Of a DNA stretch of 26,457 nt, positions 1 to 7,889 are shown one piece after another. The position numbers and the translations under genes are program-made. The notes beneath the pieces are model-generated. The model was not told where the DNA came from. It worked only from the letters and a program-made list of their open reading frames with translations, and made no database searches. The stretch is taken from contig CAYOFV010000011.1 in the NCBI GenBank assembly GCA_964403565.1, positions 1 through 26,457 on the forward strand. The letters are read 5' to 3'. The stretch is from Thioglobus_B sp964403565. Its GTDB lineage: Bacteria; Pseudomonadota; Gammaproteobacteria; PS1; Pseudothioglobaceae. Position 1 is the first letter of the stretch. Each line of letters opens with the position of its first letter.

Positions 1-35
1 TGAATGAGTAGTAATAAACTGAATTTATTTTACTA

Positions 36-200
36 TGAGACCTTTACATAAATATGAATAATCATCAAAACACCATCTCCTACCAACTTGAGTATTTTAT
101 TAAAATCTGTCGAAGCCCTGCTGGGACTGACTTTAATAAAATACCCAATTCGGCAAAATCTATCATTTTGCTAATCACCCATATTTATGCAAAGGTCTCA
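36..200. mobile_element. MITE-like element with 21-bp terminal inverted repeats
   Basis: The two ends form a near-perfect inverted repeat of 21 bp: 36-56 begins TGAGACCTTT and 180-200 is its reverse complement with one mismatch. The element is flanked by a 3-bp direct repeat, CTA, at 33-35 and 201-203, which looks like a target-site duplication. Inside, 92-104 and 132-144 form a second perfect 13-bp inverted repeat, so the element could fold on itself. It has no room for a transposase, so it would need to be mobilised in trans. The GAGACCTTTGCA-type ends resemble IS5-family ends as I remember them; the family is an inference. It lies directly upstream of hemJ. Confidence 0.8.
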
Positions 201-201
201 C

Positions 202-233
202 TATAATGGTCAATAGTGTTAGCTTAATTAGGA
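202..233 (+). promoter_or_regulatory. hemJ -10 element and ribosome binding site
   Basis: A perfect TATAAT lies at 202-207, starting inside the right-hand target duplication of the MITE-like element. Transcription would start near 214, followed by AGGA at 230-233 and the hemJ ATG at 242. Any -35 contact would fall within the right terminal repeat of the inserted element, and I see no good -35 hexamer there. Confidence 0.45.
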
Positions 234-241
234 ATTTGCTT

Positions 242-667
242 ATGTTATGGGTTAAAGCCTTTCATATTATTACTGTAATTACTTGGTTTGCAGCTTTATT
301 CTACCTGCCAAGACTGTTTGTTTATCATGCAATGAGTGATGATAAAACTAGTATTGAGCGCTTTAAGATAATGGAGCGTAAATTATATAAAGGTATTATG
401 ATGCCTAGCTTTATTCTAGCAACAGCACTAGGATTATGGATGCTTTATGATTATGCATGGCAAGCTTTTGCTCAACAAGGGTGGCTACATGCAAAATTAT
501 TACTTGTGGTTTTATTAATAGCCTACCATTTTTATTGTGGACAGTTAGTTAAGATGTTTGCTAATGATAAAAACGAAAAATCACATGTTTTTTATCGTTG
601 GTTTAATGAGTTTCCAGTGCTTATACTTTTATCAGTGGTGATTTTAGTGGTGGTTAAGCCTTTTTAA
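242..667 (+). CDS. hemJ: Protoporphyrinogen IX oxidase HemJ (UPF0093 membrane protein)
   Basis: HemJ oxidises protoporphyrinogen IX to protoporphyrin IX, the penultimate step of haem synthesis, in the inner membrane. The N-terminus MLWVKAFHII followed by TWFAALFYLPRLFVYHA is the family signature, with conserved His8 and Arg24. Four hydrophobic segments fill the 141 residues, the normal family length. I chose the ATG at 242 rather than the in-frame ATG at 206, because AGGA sits 8 nt upstream and family members begin MLWVKAFH. The extra 12 codons would be leader sequence next to the MITE-like element. The 3' end overlaps the convergent ClC gene by 4 bp. HemJ is the oxygen-independent-type replacement for HemG/HemY in many gammaproteobacteria. 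Confidence 0.9.
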   Translation: MLWVKAFHIITVITWFAALFYLPRLFVYHAMSDDKTSIERFKIMERKLYKGIMMPSFILATALGLWMLYDYAWQAFAQQGWLHAKLLLVVLLIAYHFYCGQLVKMFANDKNEKSHVFYRWFNEFPVLILLSVVILVVVKPF

Positions 668-1947
668 TTTTGCGCTTTAAGGTAGTTATCTGCCAAAGCC
701 TCATAAATAGGTTTTTTAGATATTTGTTTTGATATATAGCTAGATGCAAATGCCACTATTAAACCTGGCAGTATAAGTTCTAGTGACCCACTCATCTCTA
801 ACGCTAAAAAAGTAGCAGTAAGTGGTGTACGGATAACTGCAGATAAGTAAGAGATCATTCCAAATATAATCAACACTTGAGTATCTATTTGTTGATAAAA
901 GCTACTTAATTCAGAGCCTATGGTACTACCTATTGATAGCGAAGTCATAAATAACCCGCCAGCAATTGTTGAGGCAAATGATGCAAGCGATGCTAGGAAT
1001 TTGGCAATAATATATTCGTAACCTAATTTTTCTCCAGATAACATCATTAGTATTTCTTTTTCACCAGAGCCTGATGCATGGATATTAATAGAATTAATAA
1101 CACCAACTATTAATCCGCAAATAACGGCAAAAACAACAACTTTACTATTTTTTGTAAAGACAAACTTAGATATTAAATTAAGTGCAAGTTTGGCAAATAT
1201 AGCACCGAGAATTCCAGTTATTAACACAAGTGGAGTTAGTTGCCAAATGTTGGATATATCAAAATAAAGATTGCCAAGATTAGCTAGATATGGCTCTTTT
1301 CCATGATACAAACTAGCAACCATATATGATATAAAAACAATAATTGCAATTAGAATTAGCGCTTGTTTTTTTAGATTTCTACCAATTTCTTCAAATGCGA
1401 ACAAAAATCCGGCAATTGGAGCATTAAAAGCTACAATTAATCCAACAGAGCCGCCCATTGCAATAATTGCATTAATAAATAACTTTCTTTTAAGTTTTAT
1501 TTTATGAGAAAAATTATAGAAAATAGAGCTTCCAACATGTACGCTTGGACCTCCAAAGCTAACTGATGCGCCGCCTAATACAGCCATTGATACAAGAAAA
1601 ATTTTACTAATAGCAACCTCAAATGACAGAAGTAGTAGTCTAATTTTTTTATTACGAGAATCTGTTGCCGCAATAAGTTGCGGAACTCCACTGCCGCCAA
1701 TAAAGCCAGGGAAATTTTTGTCAAAGTATACAATTGATCCAAATACAATTGGTGTTAGTACAAGACTTAAATAAGGTATCTCAGCATTTAAATCTTTGAA
1801 AAGATATTGAGAAAAATCAGCTAATTCTAAAAAAACAATAATTGCACAGACACTTACTATGCTTGATACAAGTAAATATAGATACGTTTTAGGATTGTTA
1901 GGCAGTTGATGTATTAAGTGTTTTCTAATTTTTGCACGATTATTCAT
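664..1947 (-). CDS. ClC-family chloride channel/transporter lacking the gating glutamate
   Basis: This is a 427-residue polytopic membrane protein of the ClC family, which moves chloride (or another anion) across the inner membrane. The selectivity-filter motif GGSGVP is at residues 84-89, and a GSTIGSELSSF-type segment lies in the second half. Where the family normally reads GREGP, this protein reads SFGGPSVHVG (residues 130-139). The gating/proton-coupling glutamate is therefore a glycine at residue 132. There is no C-terminal CBS pair. The start is an ATG with no clear Shine-Dalgarno sequence, 20 nt after the cysM stop, so co-transcription with cysM is likely. Loss of the external glutamate in the family is associated with channel-like or uncoupled transport, so proton-coupled exchange is doubtful. 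Substrate and direction cannot be read from sequence. Confidence 0.85.
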   Translation of the reverse strand: MNNRAKIRKHLIHQLPNNPKTYLYLLVSSIVSVCAIIVFLELADFSQYLFKDLNAEIPYLSLVLTPIVFGSIVYFDKNFPGFIGGSGVPQLIAATDSRNKKIRLLLLSFEVAISKIFLVSMAVLGGASVSFGGPSVHVGSSIFYNFSHKIKLKRKLFINAIIAMGGSVGLIVAFNAPIAGFLFAFEEIGRNLKKQALILIAIIVFISYMVASLYHGKEPYLANLGNLYFDISNIWQLTPLVLITGILGAIFAKLALNLISKFVFTKNSKVVVFAVICGLIVGVINSINIHASGSGEKEILMMLSGEKLGYEYIIAKFLASLASFASTIAGGLFMTSLSIGSTIGSELSSFYQQIDTQVLIIFGMISYLSAVIRTPLTATFLALEMSGSLELILPGLIVAFASSYISKQISKKPIYEALADNYLKAQN

Positions 1948-1967
1948 AACTATGCAATTGCTACTCT

Positions 1968-2858
1968 TTAGTCAGAGAACAGTCCTGTAGATAGGTATCT
2001 ATCTCCACGGTCACTTATTATGGTAACTATAGTTGAATTATCCACCTGTTTTGACAACTCAATTGCAGCTGCAACAGCTCCGCCGGATGAAACACCAGCA
2101 AAAATACCTTCTTTAGTGGCTAAATCTTTAGTGGTTTTTTCTGCGGCCTCTTGAGATACATCTAAAATTTTATCAACTCTAGAAGGGTCAAATATTTTTG
2201 GTAGATATTCCTTTGTCCATCTGCGTATTCCTGCAATTTGTGCACCATCTTCTGGTTGAACACCAATTATTTGTATATTTGGGTTTTTAGATTTAAGTGT
2301 TTGCGAAACCCCCATGATAGTTCCGGTTGTACCCATGGCCGATACGAAGTGTGTAACCTCATTGTTTGTATCTTGCCAGATTTCTTCAGCTGTATTATTG
2401 ATATGCGCGTTAGGGTTGTCTATATTGGAGAATTGATCAAGTTGCTTGCCTTTGCCCTCAACCTCCATTTTGTCTGCTAAGTCTCTAGCACCTTCCATAC
2501 CCTCATCTTCACTAACAAGAATAAGTTTGGCCCCATATGCTGCCATAGCATCACGTCTTTCTTGAGAAAGGTTGTCCGGCATAATAAGAGTCATATTAAA
2601 GCCTTTGATTGCTGCTACCATTGCTAAAGCAATTCCGGTATTGCCACTAGTAGCCTCAATTAAGGTATCACCAGGTGATATTTCACCTCGACTCTGTGCC
2701 TGAGCTATCATGTTAAGAGCGGCTCTATCTTTAACCGACCCAGCGGGATTGTTACCTTCAAGCTTTAGTAGAATTGTATTACTACTGTTTGGATTAAGTC
2801 TTTGAAGTTTAACTAAGGGAGTATTGCCAACTGTTTGGTCAATAGTTTTGTATTCCAC
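1968..2858 (-). CDS. cysM: Cysteine synthase B (O-acetylserine sulfhydrylase)
   Basis: CysM is a PLP enzyme that makes cysteine from O-acetylserine and sulfide or thiosulfate in the cytoplasm. The PLP lysine is Lys43 in SVKDRAA, and the phosphate/substrate loop TSGNTG is at residues 70-75. The GAQIAGIRRW segment is typical of CysM rather than CysK. At 296 residues it is of normal length. The start is GTG at 2856-2858. Just upstream on the coding strand is a run of nine G followed by AG, 4 nt from the start, which must serve as the Shine-Dalgarno region. The gene follows the thrC terminator and precedes the ClC gene. CysM enzymes of this type can use thiosulfate, which would fit a sulfur-oxidising host, but that is inference. 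Confidence 0.92.
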   Translation of the reverse strand: MEYKTIDQTVGNTPLVKLQRLNPNSSNTILLKLEGNNPAGSVKDRAALNMIAQAQSRGEISPGDTLIEATSGNTGIALAMVAAIKGFNMTLIMPDNLSQERRDAMAAYGAKLILVSEDEGMEGARDLADKMEVEGKGKQLDQFSNIDNPNAHINNTAEEIWQDTNNEVTHFVSAMGTTGTIMGVSQTLKSKNPNIQIIGVQPEDGAQIAGIRRWTKEYLPKIFDPSRVDKILDVSQEAAEKTTKDLATKEGIFAGVSSGGAVAAAIELSKQVDNSTIVTIISDRGDRYLSTGLFSD

Positions 2859-2862
2859 AATT

Positions 2863-2873
2863 CTCCCCCCCCC
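2863..2873 (-). promoter_or_regulatory. Poly(G)9 tract forming the cysM ribosome binding site
   Basis: On the coding (minus) strand there are nine consecutive G followed by AG, ending 4 nt before the GTG start of cysM. No other purine-rich Shine-Dalgarno candidate is present. Homopolymeric G tracts slip easily in replication, so the length could vary between cells. Confidence 0.5.
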
Positions 2874-2883
2874 TTTAATTAAA

Positions 2884-2908
2884 ATTCAGCAAGCCTTGCT
2901 TGCTGAAT
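2884..2908 (-). terminator. Intrinsic terminator after thrC
   Basis: A perfect 11-bp stem (ATTCAGCAAGC with its complement GCTTGCTGAAT) encloses a 3-nt loop at 2895-2897. It begins just past the thrC stop, and on the minus strand is followed by TTTAATT. The tail is interrupted by A residues, so some read-through into cysM is possible. Confidence 0.7.
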
Positions 2909-2910
2909 AA

Positions 2911-3975
2911 TTACATATTGTTTAAGATTGCATTTTTAACTTCATCCATTATTGGATTAACTAAAATCATATCATCATTGCATTGTTTGATTGCAGTATC
3001 TGGATCTTTAAGGCCATGGCCAGTAAGCGTACATACTATTTTTGAACCTTCTTCAATTTTGCCAGATTTAATATCTCGCAACGCTCCAGCTACCGATGTT
3101 GCAGATGCTGGCTCACAGAAGATACCTTCTTTTTCGGTAAGAAGTTTTTGAGCTGCAAGGATTTCTTCGTCAGTTAAAGAATCAAACCAACCACCTGATT
3201 CTTTTTCAACATTTTTTGCCAAATCCCAACTTTGAGGATGACCAATGCGAATAGCTGTAGCTACAGTTTCGGGATTGTCAATCATAGATCCTTTAACAAA
3301 TGGTGCTGCACCAGCAGCCTGATAACCAACCATTTTTGGCGTGTTGTTTACTTTGCCATATTCTTTGTATTCGCTATAACCCATCCAGTGTGCTGAGATA
3401 TTGCCAGCATTACCAACTGGTAGGCAGTGATAATCAGGAGCAAAACCCAATTCTTCAATAATTTCAAATGCTGCAGTTTTTTGCCCTTGTAGGCGATATG
3501 GGTTAATAGAGTTTACAATTGACACAGGAGCATGCTCTGCAACTTCTTTAACTAAGCGCATACCATCGTCAAAGTTGCCTTTAATTTGGATAATAATAGC
3601 GCCATGAATCATTGCTTGTGCTAATTTGCCAAGTGCAATTTTTCCTTCTGGAATAAGTACAAAAGCTTTAATGCCAGCGCGTGCTGCATATGCAGCTGCA
3701 GCTGCAGATGTATTGCCAGTAGATGCACAGATGATAGCTTTAGAGCCTGCTTCAACAGCTTTAGTAACAGCCATAGTCATACCACGATCTTTAAATGATC
3801 CTGTAGGGTTAAGACCTTCGTATTTAATATAAATATCAACAGCTTTACCAAGCTCACGTGGAATATTGTCAAGACGAATAAGTGGAGTATTTCCTTCGCC
3901 AAGGCTAATAAGTCTAGTACTTTCGCTAACTGGTAAGCGGTCTTTATAGTTTTCGATTAAACCTGTATATCTCAT
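2911..3975 (-). CDS. thrC: Threonine synthase
   Basis: ThrC converts O-phosphohomoserine to threonine with PLP, the last step of threonine synthesis. The PLP lysine is Lys62 in GSFKDRGM, and STGNTSAAAAAYAARAG is the following phosphate-binding segment. I start the 354-residue protein at the ATG at 3973-3975, because AAGGA lies at 3983-3987, overlapping the hom stop codon. An in-frame TTG at 3993 would add six residues but has no better signal. The gene directly follows hom, forming a hom-thrC operon with coupled translation. A strong hairpin terminator follows. It belongs to the short ThrC class (about 350 residues) rather than the long E. coli form. Confidence 0.93.
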   Translation of the reverse strand: MRYTGLIENYKDRLPVSESTRLISLGEGNTPLIRLDNIPRELGKAVDIYIKYEGLNPTGSFKDRGMTMAVTKAVEAGSKAIICASTGNTSAAAAAYAARAGIKAFVLIPEGKIALGKLAQAMIHGAIIIQIKGNFDDGMRLVKEVAEHAPVSIVNSINPYRLQGQKTAAFEIIEELGFAPDYHCLPVGNAGNISAHWMGYSEYKEYGKVNNTPKMVGYQAAGAAPFVKGSMIDNPETVATAIRIGHPQSWDLAKNVEKESGGWFDSLTDEEILAAQKLLTEKEGIFCEPASATSVAGALRDIKSGKIEEGSKIVCTLTGHGLKDPDTAIKQCNDDMILVNPIMDEVKNAILNNM

Positions 3976-3985
3976 AATTGTGTCC

Positions 3986-5263
3986 TTAATCAAGTGTTTC
4001 TACATGGATGATTTTAACATCCTCTTTAATGAATTCATTCTGCTCAATTTCTTCAACTGCAGTATTTAATTCACTAGTTTTAATCATGTTAGTAATAATT
4101 GCAATATGTGCATTATTTTGCTCATCTACAGTCTTTTGTACAACAGATTCTACACTAATGTTGTGATTAGCCAAAATAGCAGTAATATCAGATAATACCC
4201 CAGGCTCATCAGAAGCTAAAATTCTTAGATAGAATATAGACTCAATATCTGCTGTATTGCAAGTAGGGTAGTCAGTAAATGATTTCCAGCCTAACACATC
4301 ATTGCTTACAGTGCCTTTTACTATATCAACTAAGTCAGCGATAACAGCACTTGCAGTTGCCTCATCACCTGCTCCAGCACCATAGTATAGAGTTGGACCA
4401 ACCGCATTACCTTTAACAAGCACAGCATTCATAACACCATCAACATTAGCTAGTAGTCGGGCTTTAGGGATAAGTGTTGGATGAACTCGCATTTGTACCT
4501 TTCCATTGGTTTTTTTAGCAATTCCTAGATGTTTGATTGAGTATCCAAGTTCAGTAGCAAATGCAACATCTTCACCACTTATTTGTGAAATGCCTTCAGT
4601 TGATACACTATCAAAGTCAAGCTTAGATCCAAATGCAATTGAACCAAGAATAGCTAATTTGTGAGCTGCATCGATACCTTCAACATCAAACGTAGGGTCA
4701 GCTTCAGCATAACCTAGTGCTTGAGCTTCTTTTAATACATCATCAAAACTTCTACCTTTGTCGCGCATCTCGGTAAGGATAAAGTTTCCTGTACCATTAA
4801 TGATTCCAGCAACAAGTTCTATCTGGTTTGCACTAAGGCCTTGCTCTACAGATTTTAAAATTGGAATACCACCAGCAACCGAAGCTTCAAATAAAAGATG
4901 TACATTTTTATCTTTTGCAAGCTCTAAAAGTTCATTGCCATGATTAGCTATAAGAGCCTTATTAGCAGTAATAACATGTTTACCGTTGTTAATTGCCGCT
5001 TCTACTAAATCCTTAGCAATTGATGTACCACCAATTAATTCTAGGACAATATCAATATCAGAGTTATTAACAACTTGAAATGCATCTTCGGTAATATCAA
5101 GACCTTCGTCAGAGCAAATTCTAGGCTCAGATATGTCTTTAACTGCAGCTTGAATAATGTTTATTTTTTCACCCGTGCGAGCAAATATTTCATTTTCGTT
5201 TTTATTAAGTACGTTTACTACACCGCCACCAACAGTGCCTAAACCTAAGATTCCAATATTCAT
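3986..5263 (-). CDS. hom: Homoserine dehydrogenase with C-terminal ACT domain
   Basis: Hom reduces aspartate semialdehyde to homoserine with NAD(P)H, the branch point to threonine and methionine. The N-terminal dinucleotide fold begins MNIGILGLGTVGGGV. The catalytic-domain signature GYAEADPTFDVEGIDAAHK is intact, and an ACT domain near residues 345-420 (contains DEPGVLSDITAIL) suggests threonine feedback. At 425 residues it is a monofunctional enzyme without an aspartokinase fusion. The ATG lacks a clear Shine-Dalgarno sequence. An extended -10 sits about 40 nt upstream, between hom and rppH. The stop codon overlaps the thrC ribosome binding site. Confidence 0.94.
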   Translation of the reverse strand: MNIGILGLGTVGGGVVNVLNKNENEIFARTGEKINIIQAAVKDISEPRICSDEGLDITEDAFQVVNNSDIDIVLELIGGTSIAKDLVEAAINNGKHVITANKALIANHGNELLELAKDKNVHLLFEASVAGGIPILKSVEQGLSANQIELVAGIINGTGNFILTEMRDKGRSFDDVLKEAQALGYAEADPTFDVEGIDAAHKLAILGSIAFGSKLDFDSVSTEGISQISGEDVAFATELGYSIKHLGIAKKTNGKVQMRVHPTLIPKARLLANVDGVMNAVLVKGNAVGPTLYYGAGAGDEATASAVIADLVDIVKGTVSNDVLGWKSFTDYPTCNTADIESIFYLRILASDEPGVLSDITAILANHNISVESVVQKTVDEQNNAHIAIITNMIKTSELNTAVEEIEQNEFIKEDVKIIHVETLD

Positions 5264-5300
5264 TTATAAATTATTAAGATTAATTGTAGATAATTGCGAA

Positions 5301-5309
5301 ATTATACCA
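5301..5309 (-). promoter_or_regulatory. Extended -10 promoter of hom-thrC
   Basis: The minus strand reads TGGTATAAT, an extended -10 (TGnTATAAT), with TATAAT at 5301-5306. No convincing -35 is seen, which is common for extended -10 promoters. The predicted start near 5294 gives a leader of about 30 nt to the hom ATG. Confidence 0.5.
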
Positions 5310-5310
5310 A

Positions 5311-5847
5311 TCAGGATAGGTTAATTGCGCAGCATTTAAGTGGTCTAGAGTATTGTTTTGGTACTTTGTGTTCGTTATTAAAAACTATTGGAGCTAGAGC
5401 CTTTAACATATCTTCATACACATCTTGTTTAAAGTCTATTACTTCTTTAATTGGATGCCAATAATCAACCCATTGCCAGTCATCAAATTCTATTTCTGAA
5501 TGCAGATCTAGTTTAATATTATCTTCACTAGCTTTTAAACGCAGAAGAAACCAAACTTGCTTCTGCCCTTTGCAAAGTGGCTTTTGGTGACGACGCACAT
5601 GATAATCAGGTAAGTCGTATCTTAACCATTTGGGAGTTTTGGCAATAAGATCAACATGATCTTCTGACAAACCAACTTCTTCAAATAGTTCGCGAAATAG
5701 GGCGTCAGTATCACTTTCCCCCTCATCAATACCACCCTGAGGAAGTTGCCAAGATTCTTGGTTATGGCGTTTGGCTAGTAGAATTTGTTGCTGGTCATTG
5801 ATAATAACTATGCCAACATTGGCTCTATAGCCCTCATTGTCAATCAC
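5311..5847 (-). CDS. rppH: RNA pyrophosphohydrolase (Nudix)
   Basis: RppH removes pyrophosphate from the 5' end of triphosphorylated mRNA, which starts RNase E-dependent decay. The Nudix box lies at residues 38-60: GGIDEGE, then RELFEEVGL. The opening MIDNEGYRANVGIVI closely follows the RppH N-terminal signature, and this fixes the GTG at 5845-5847 as the start. At 178 residues it matches the family, including a short basic tail. It lies 7 nt after the Bax-inhibitor-like gene, so the two may be co-transcribed. The substrate call rests on the N-terminal match; diadenosine polyphosphate hydrolysis is the known alternative activity. Confidence 0.9.
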   Translation of the reverse strand: MIDNEGYRANVGIVIINDQQQILLAKRHNQESWQLPQGGIDEGESDTDALFRELFEEVGLSEDHVDLIAKTPKWLRYDLPDYHVRRHQKPLCKGQKQVWFLLRLKASEDNIKLDLHSEIEFDDWQWVDYWHPIKEVIDFKQDVYEDMLKALAPIVFNNEHKVPKQYSRPLKCCAINLS

Positions 5848-5854
5848 TTAGTAA

Positions 5855-6514
5855 TTATTCTTCGCCAGAAAATACACCTAATAGTTGTAACAAGCTTAAG
5901 AATAGATTGTAGATTGATACAAATAGAGTAACAGTGGCCATAATATAGTTAGTCTCACCGCCATGAATAATATTTGAAGTTTCAAATAAAATTAAACCAC
6001 TCATTAGTAGAATAAATGCAGCAGAAACTGTAAGTGATAATGCTGGCATAGCAAAGAAATATGCTGCAATTCCAGCTAAAAATGCAACAATAATTCCAGC
6101 AGTTAAAAAGCCTGACATAAAGCTAAAATCTTTGCCAGAATTTATTGCATAAAAAGAAAGTGATAAAAAGATAATTCCAGTACCAGTCATTGCCATAGCA
6201 ACAAGCTCTGATCCATTAGAAAAAGCAGTAGTGTACATGCCAATAATTGGACCAAGGGTTAACCCCATAAAGCCTGTTAGTGCAAATACTGCAAGGATTC
6301 CACCTGCTGAATTTCTAAACTTATGTACTAAAAACAATAAGCCAAAATAACCACCAAGAGTGATTAAAAATCCAAAGTGTGGAAGATTAAGAGTCATTGA
6401 CAAGTATGCCATTAATCCACTAAATAAAAGAGTTGCAGATAATAGTTGATATGTGTTTTTTAACACACCATTCATGATTGTAGTTTGTGTTGAAGTTCCG
6501 ATATTTGTATTCAT
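5855..6514 (-). CDS. Bax inhibitor-1 / TMBIM family membrane protein (YccA/YbhL-like)
   Basis: This is a 219-residue integral inner-membrane protein of the UPF0005/Bax inhibitor-1 family. About seven hydrophobic segments run from residue 20 to the end, with the acidic C-terminal tail FSGEE. Bacterial members are proposed calcium-leak or pH-sensitive channels, and YccA inhibits the FtsH protease; the exact role here is unknown. The ATG at 6512-6514 has AAGG 6 nt upstream (6521-6524). The open frame continues upstream into murD antisense, but that part has no membrane character and is not real. The gene diverges from murD across a 73-bp region that contains an 8-bp inverted repeat. Confidence 0.85.
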   Translation of the reverse strand: MNTNIGTSTQTTIMNGVLKNTYQLLSATLLFSGLMAYLSMTLNLPHFGFLITLGGYFGLLFLVHKFRNSAGGILAVFALTGFMGLTLGPIIGMYTTAFSNGSELVAMAMTGTGIIFLSLSFYAINSGKDFSFMSGFLTAGIIVAFLAGIAAYFFAMPALSLTVSAAFILLMSGLILFETSNIIHGGETNYIMATVTLFVSIYNLFLSLLQLLGVFSGEE

Positions 6515-6538
6515 AGTTTTCCTTAATATTAATAAGTG

Positions 6539-6569
6539 TTTATACGTGTAAAATATATCCATTTTACAA
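6539..6569. promoter_or_regulatory. Divergent promoter region with operator-like inverted repeat
   Basis: Between the Bax-inhibitor-like gene and murD, TGTAAAAT (6547-6554) and ATTTTACA (6561-6568) form a perfect 8-bp inverted repeat with a 6-bp spacer. On the minus strand a possible -35 TTGTAA (6564-6569) and -10 TATAAA (6539-6544), 19 bp apart, overlap the repeat. A regulator bound here could control one or both genes; none is identifiable. Confidence 0.4.
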
Positions 6570-6587
6570 CGAAAAAATATATTTTTC

Positions 6588-7889
6588 ATGAAACTAGTCT
6601 TAGGTTTAGGTGATACAGGTTTATCAATAGCTAATTTTCTAGCTACTAATTCCTTAGATTTTAAAATTGCAGACTCAAGAAGTACCCCGCCTAACTTAGT
6701 TTTATACAATTCGCAAATTAAACATCCCGCACCAATCCTAGGAGAATGGAGTAAAGATTTACTTGTTGATGTTGATGAAGTTATTATCAGTCCTGGAATT
6801 GCACAGACAGAAGATATTGTTATCTGGGCTAGAGAAAAAAATATTGATGTAATTAGTGATATAGAATTATTTTCTAGATATGCAAAAGCCCCAGTTATTG
6901 GCATTACAGGGTCAAACGGCAAATCAACAGTTACTCAACTACTTGGTGAAATGCTATCTAATTGCAATAAAAATGTTGCCATAGGTGGAAATATAGGAAA
7001 ACCAGCACTCGATATACTAAATGATGATATTGAGTATTATGTGCTTGAGCTTTCAAGTTATCAGCTTGACTATACAAGTAATTTGGATCTTTATAGTGGC
7101 GTAGTGCTTAATATAACTCCAGATCATCTTGATAGGTATGAAAGCTTCGAGCATTACACTGATTCTAAGTTGAGTTTGTACAAGTATTGTGAGAATTTTG
7201 TAGTTAATCTAGATGAAAAACTAATACCAAAAAAAGAATCAGTAAAGCATTTCGGCATTGATATGCCTAAAAATGAAAATGATTTTGGCACTGTTACGTG
7301 TCATGGTAGTTGTTATATTCTAAAAGGTGATGATGTGCTTATGGGCGTTGATGAAATGCAACTTATAGGTGAGCACAATGTTGCAAATATGTTGGCAGGT
7401 TTGACTTTAGGTGATCAGCTCGGGCTAGATATTAGCAAGATGATTGAAGTTGTGAAGAATTTTAAAGGCTTGCATCATAGACTTGAGTGGATACGCAATA
7501 ATCAAGGTATACATTACTACAATGATTCAAAGGCCACAAACTCTATTTCAACTATAACAGCGCTTAAAGCCATTATTAGAAAACACGAAAATATAGTGCT
7601 TATTGCTGGCGGTATAGCTAAAAATGAAGATTATTCAAATATGTTTGATTTGATTGATCGAGATGTTTCATCGGTAGTGTTGATAGGTGATGCAAGTGAT
7701 GATTTCGAAAGTGGAATTACTAAAGCGCAAACCATAAGAGCTGATAACATGAAAGAAGCTGTAACTCTTGCTACAGATATGCTAAATGATGGTGTGGTTT
7801 TGTTTTCTCCAGGGTGTGCTAGTTTTGATATGTATGATAATTTTGAACACAGAGGTGATGAGTTCAAACATTGTGTGGCTACGATTTAA
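6588..7889 (+). CDS. murD: UDP-N-acetylmuramoyl-L-alanine--D-glutamate ligase
   Basis: MurD adds D-glutamate to UDP-MurNAc-L-Ala in the cytoplasmic phase of peptidoglycan synthesis. The ATP-binding loop ITGSNGKST is at residues 106-114. LELSSYQLD, HHRLEW and YYNDSKATNS are the other Mur-ligase signatures. At 433 residues it has full length. The start is ATG with no clear Shine-Dalgarno sequence. In most gammaproteobacteria murD lies in the dcw cluster beside mraY and ftsW. Here it stands alone, between a Bax-inhibitor-like gene and miaA, whose 3' end it overlaps by 11 bp, about 5 kb from murC-murB-ddl-ftsQ. Confidence 0.93.
   Translation: MKLVLGLGDTGLSIANFLATNSLDFKIADSRSTPPNLVLYNSQIKHPAPILGEWSKDLLVDVDEVIISPGIAQTEDIVIWAREKNIDVISDIELFSRYAKAPVIGITGSNGKSTVTQLLGEMLSNCNKNVAIGGNIGKPALDILNDDIEYYVLELSSYQLDYTSNLDLYSGVVLNITPDHLDRYESFEHYTDSKLSLYKYCENFVVNLDEKLIPKKESVKHFGIDMPKNENDFGTVTCHGSCYILKGDDVLMGVDEMQLIGEHNVANMLAGLTLGDQLGLDISKMIEVVKNFKGLHHRLEWIRNNQGIHYYNDSKATNSISTITALKAIIRKHENIVLIAGGIAKNEDYSNMFDLIDRDVSSVVLIGDASDDFESGITKAQTIRADNMKEAVTLATDMLNDGVVLFSPGCASFDMYDNFEHRGDEFKHCVATI

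Noticed and set aside
206..241. Upstream ATG of hemJ adding 12 residues
   Set aside because: The ATG overlaps the predicted -10 element, has no ribosome binding site, and HemJ proteins begin at the downstream MLWVKAFH with AGGA in front.
6515..6922. Upstream extension of the Bax-inhibitor-like reading frame (about 136 extra residues)
   Set aside because: It is antisense to murD. The ATG at 6512-6514 has its own AAGG and gives a protein of normal family length.
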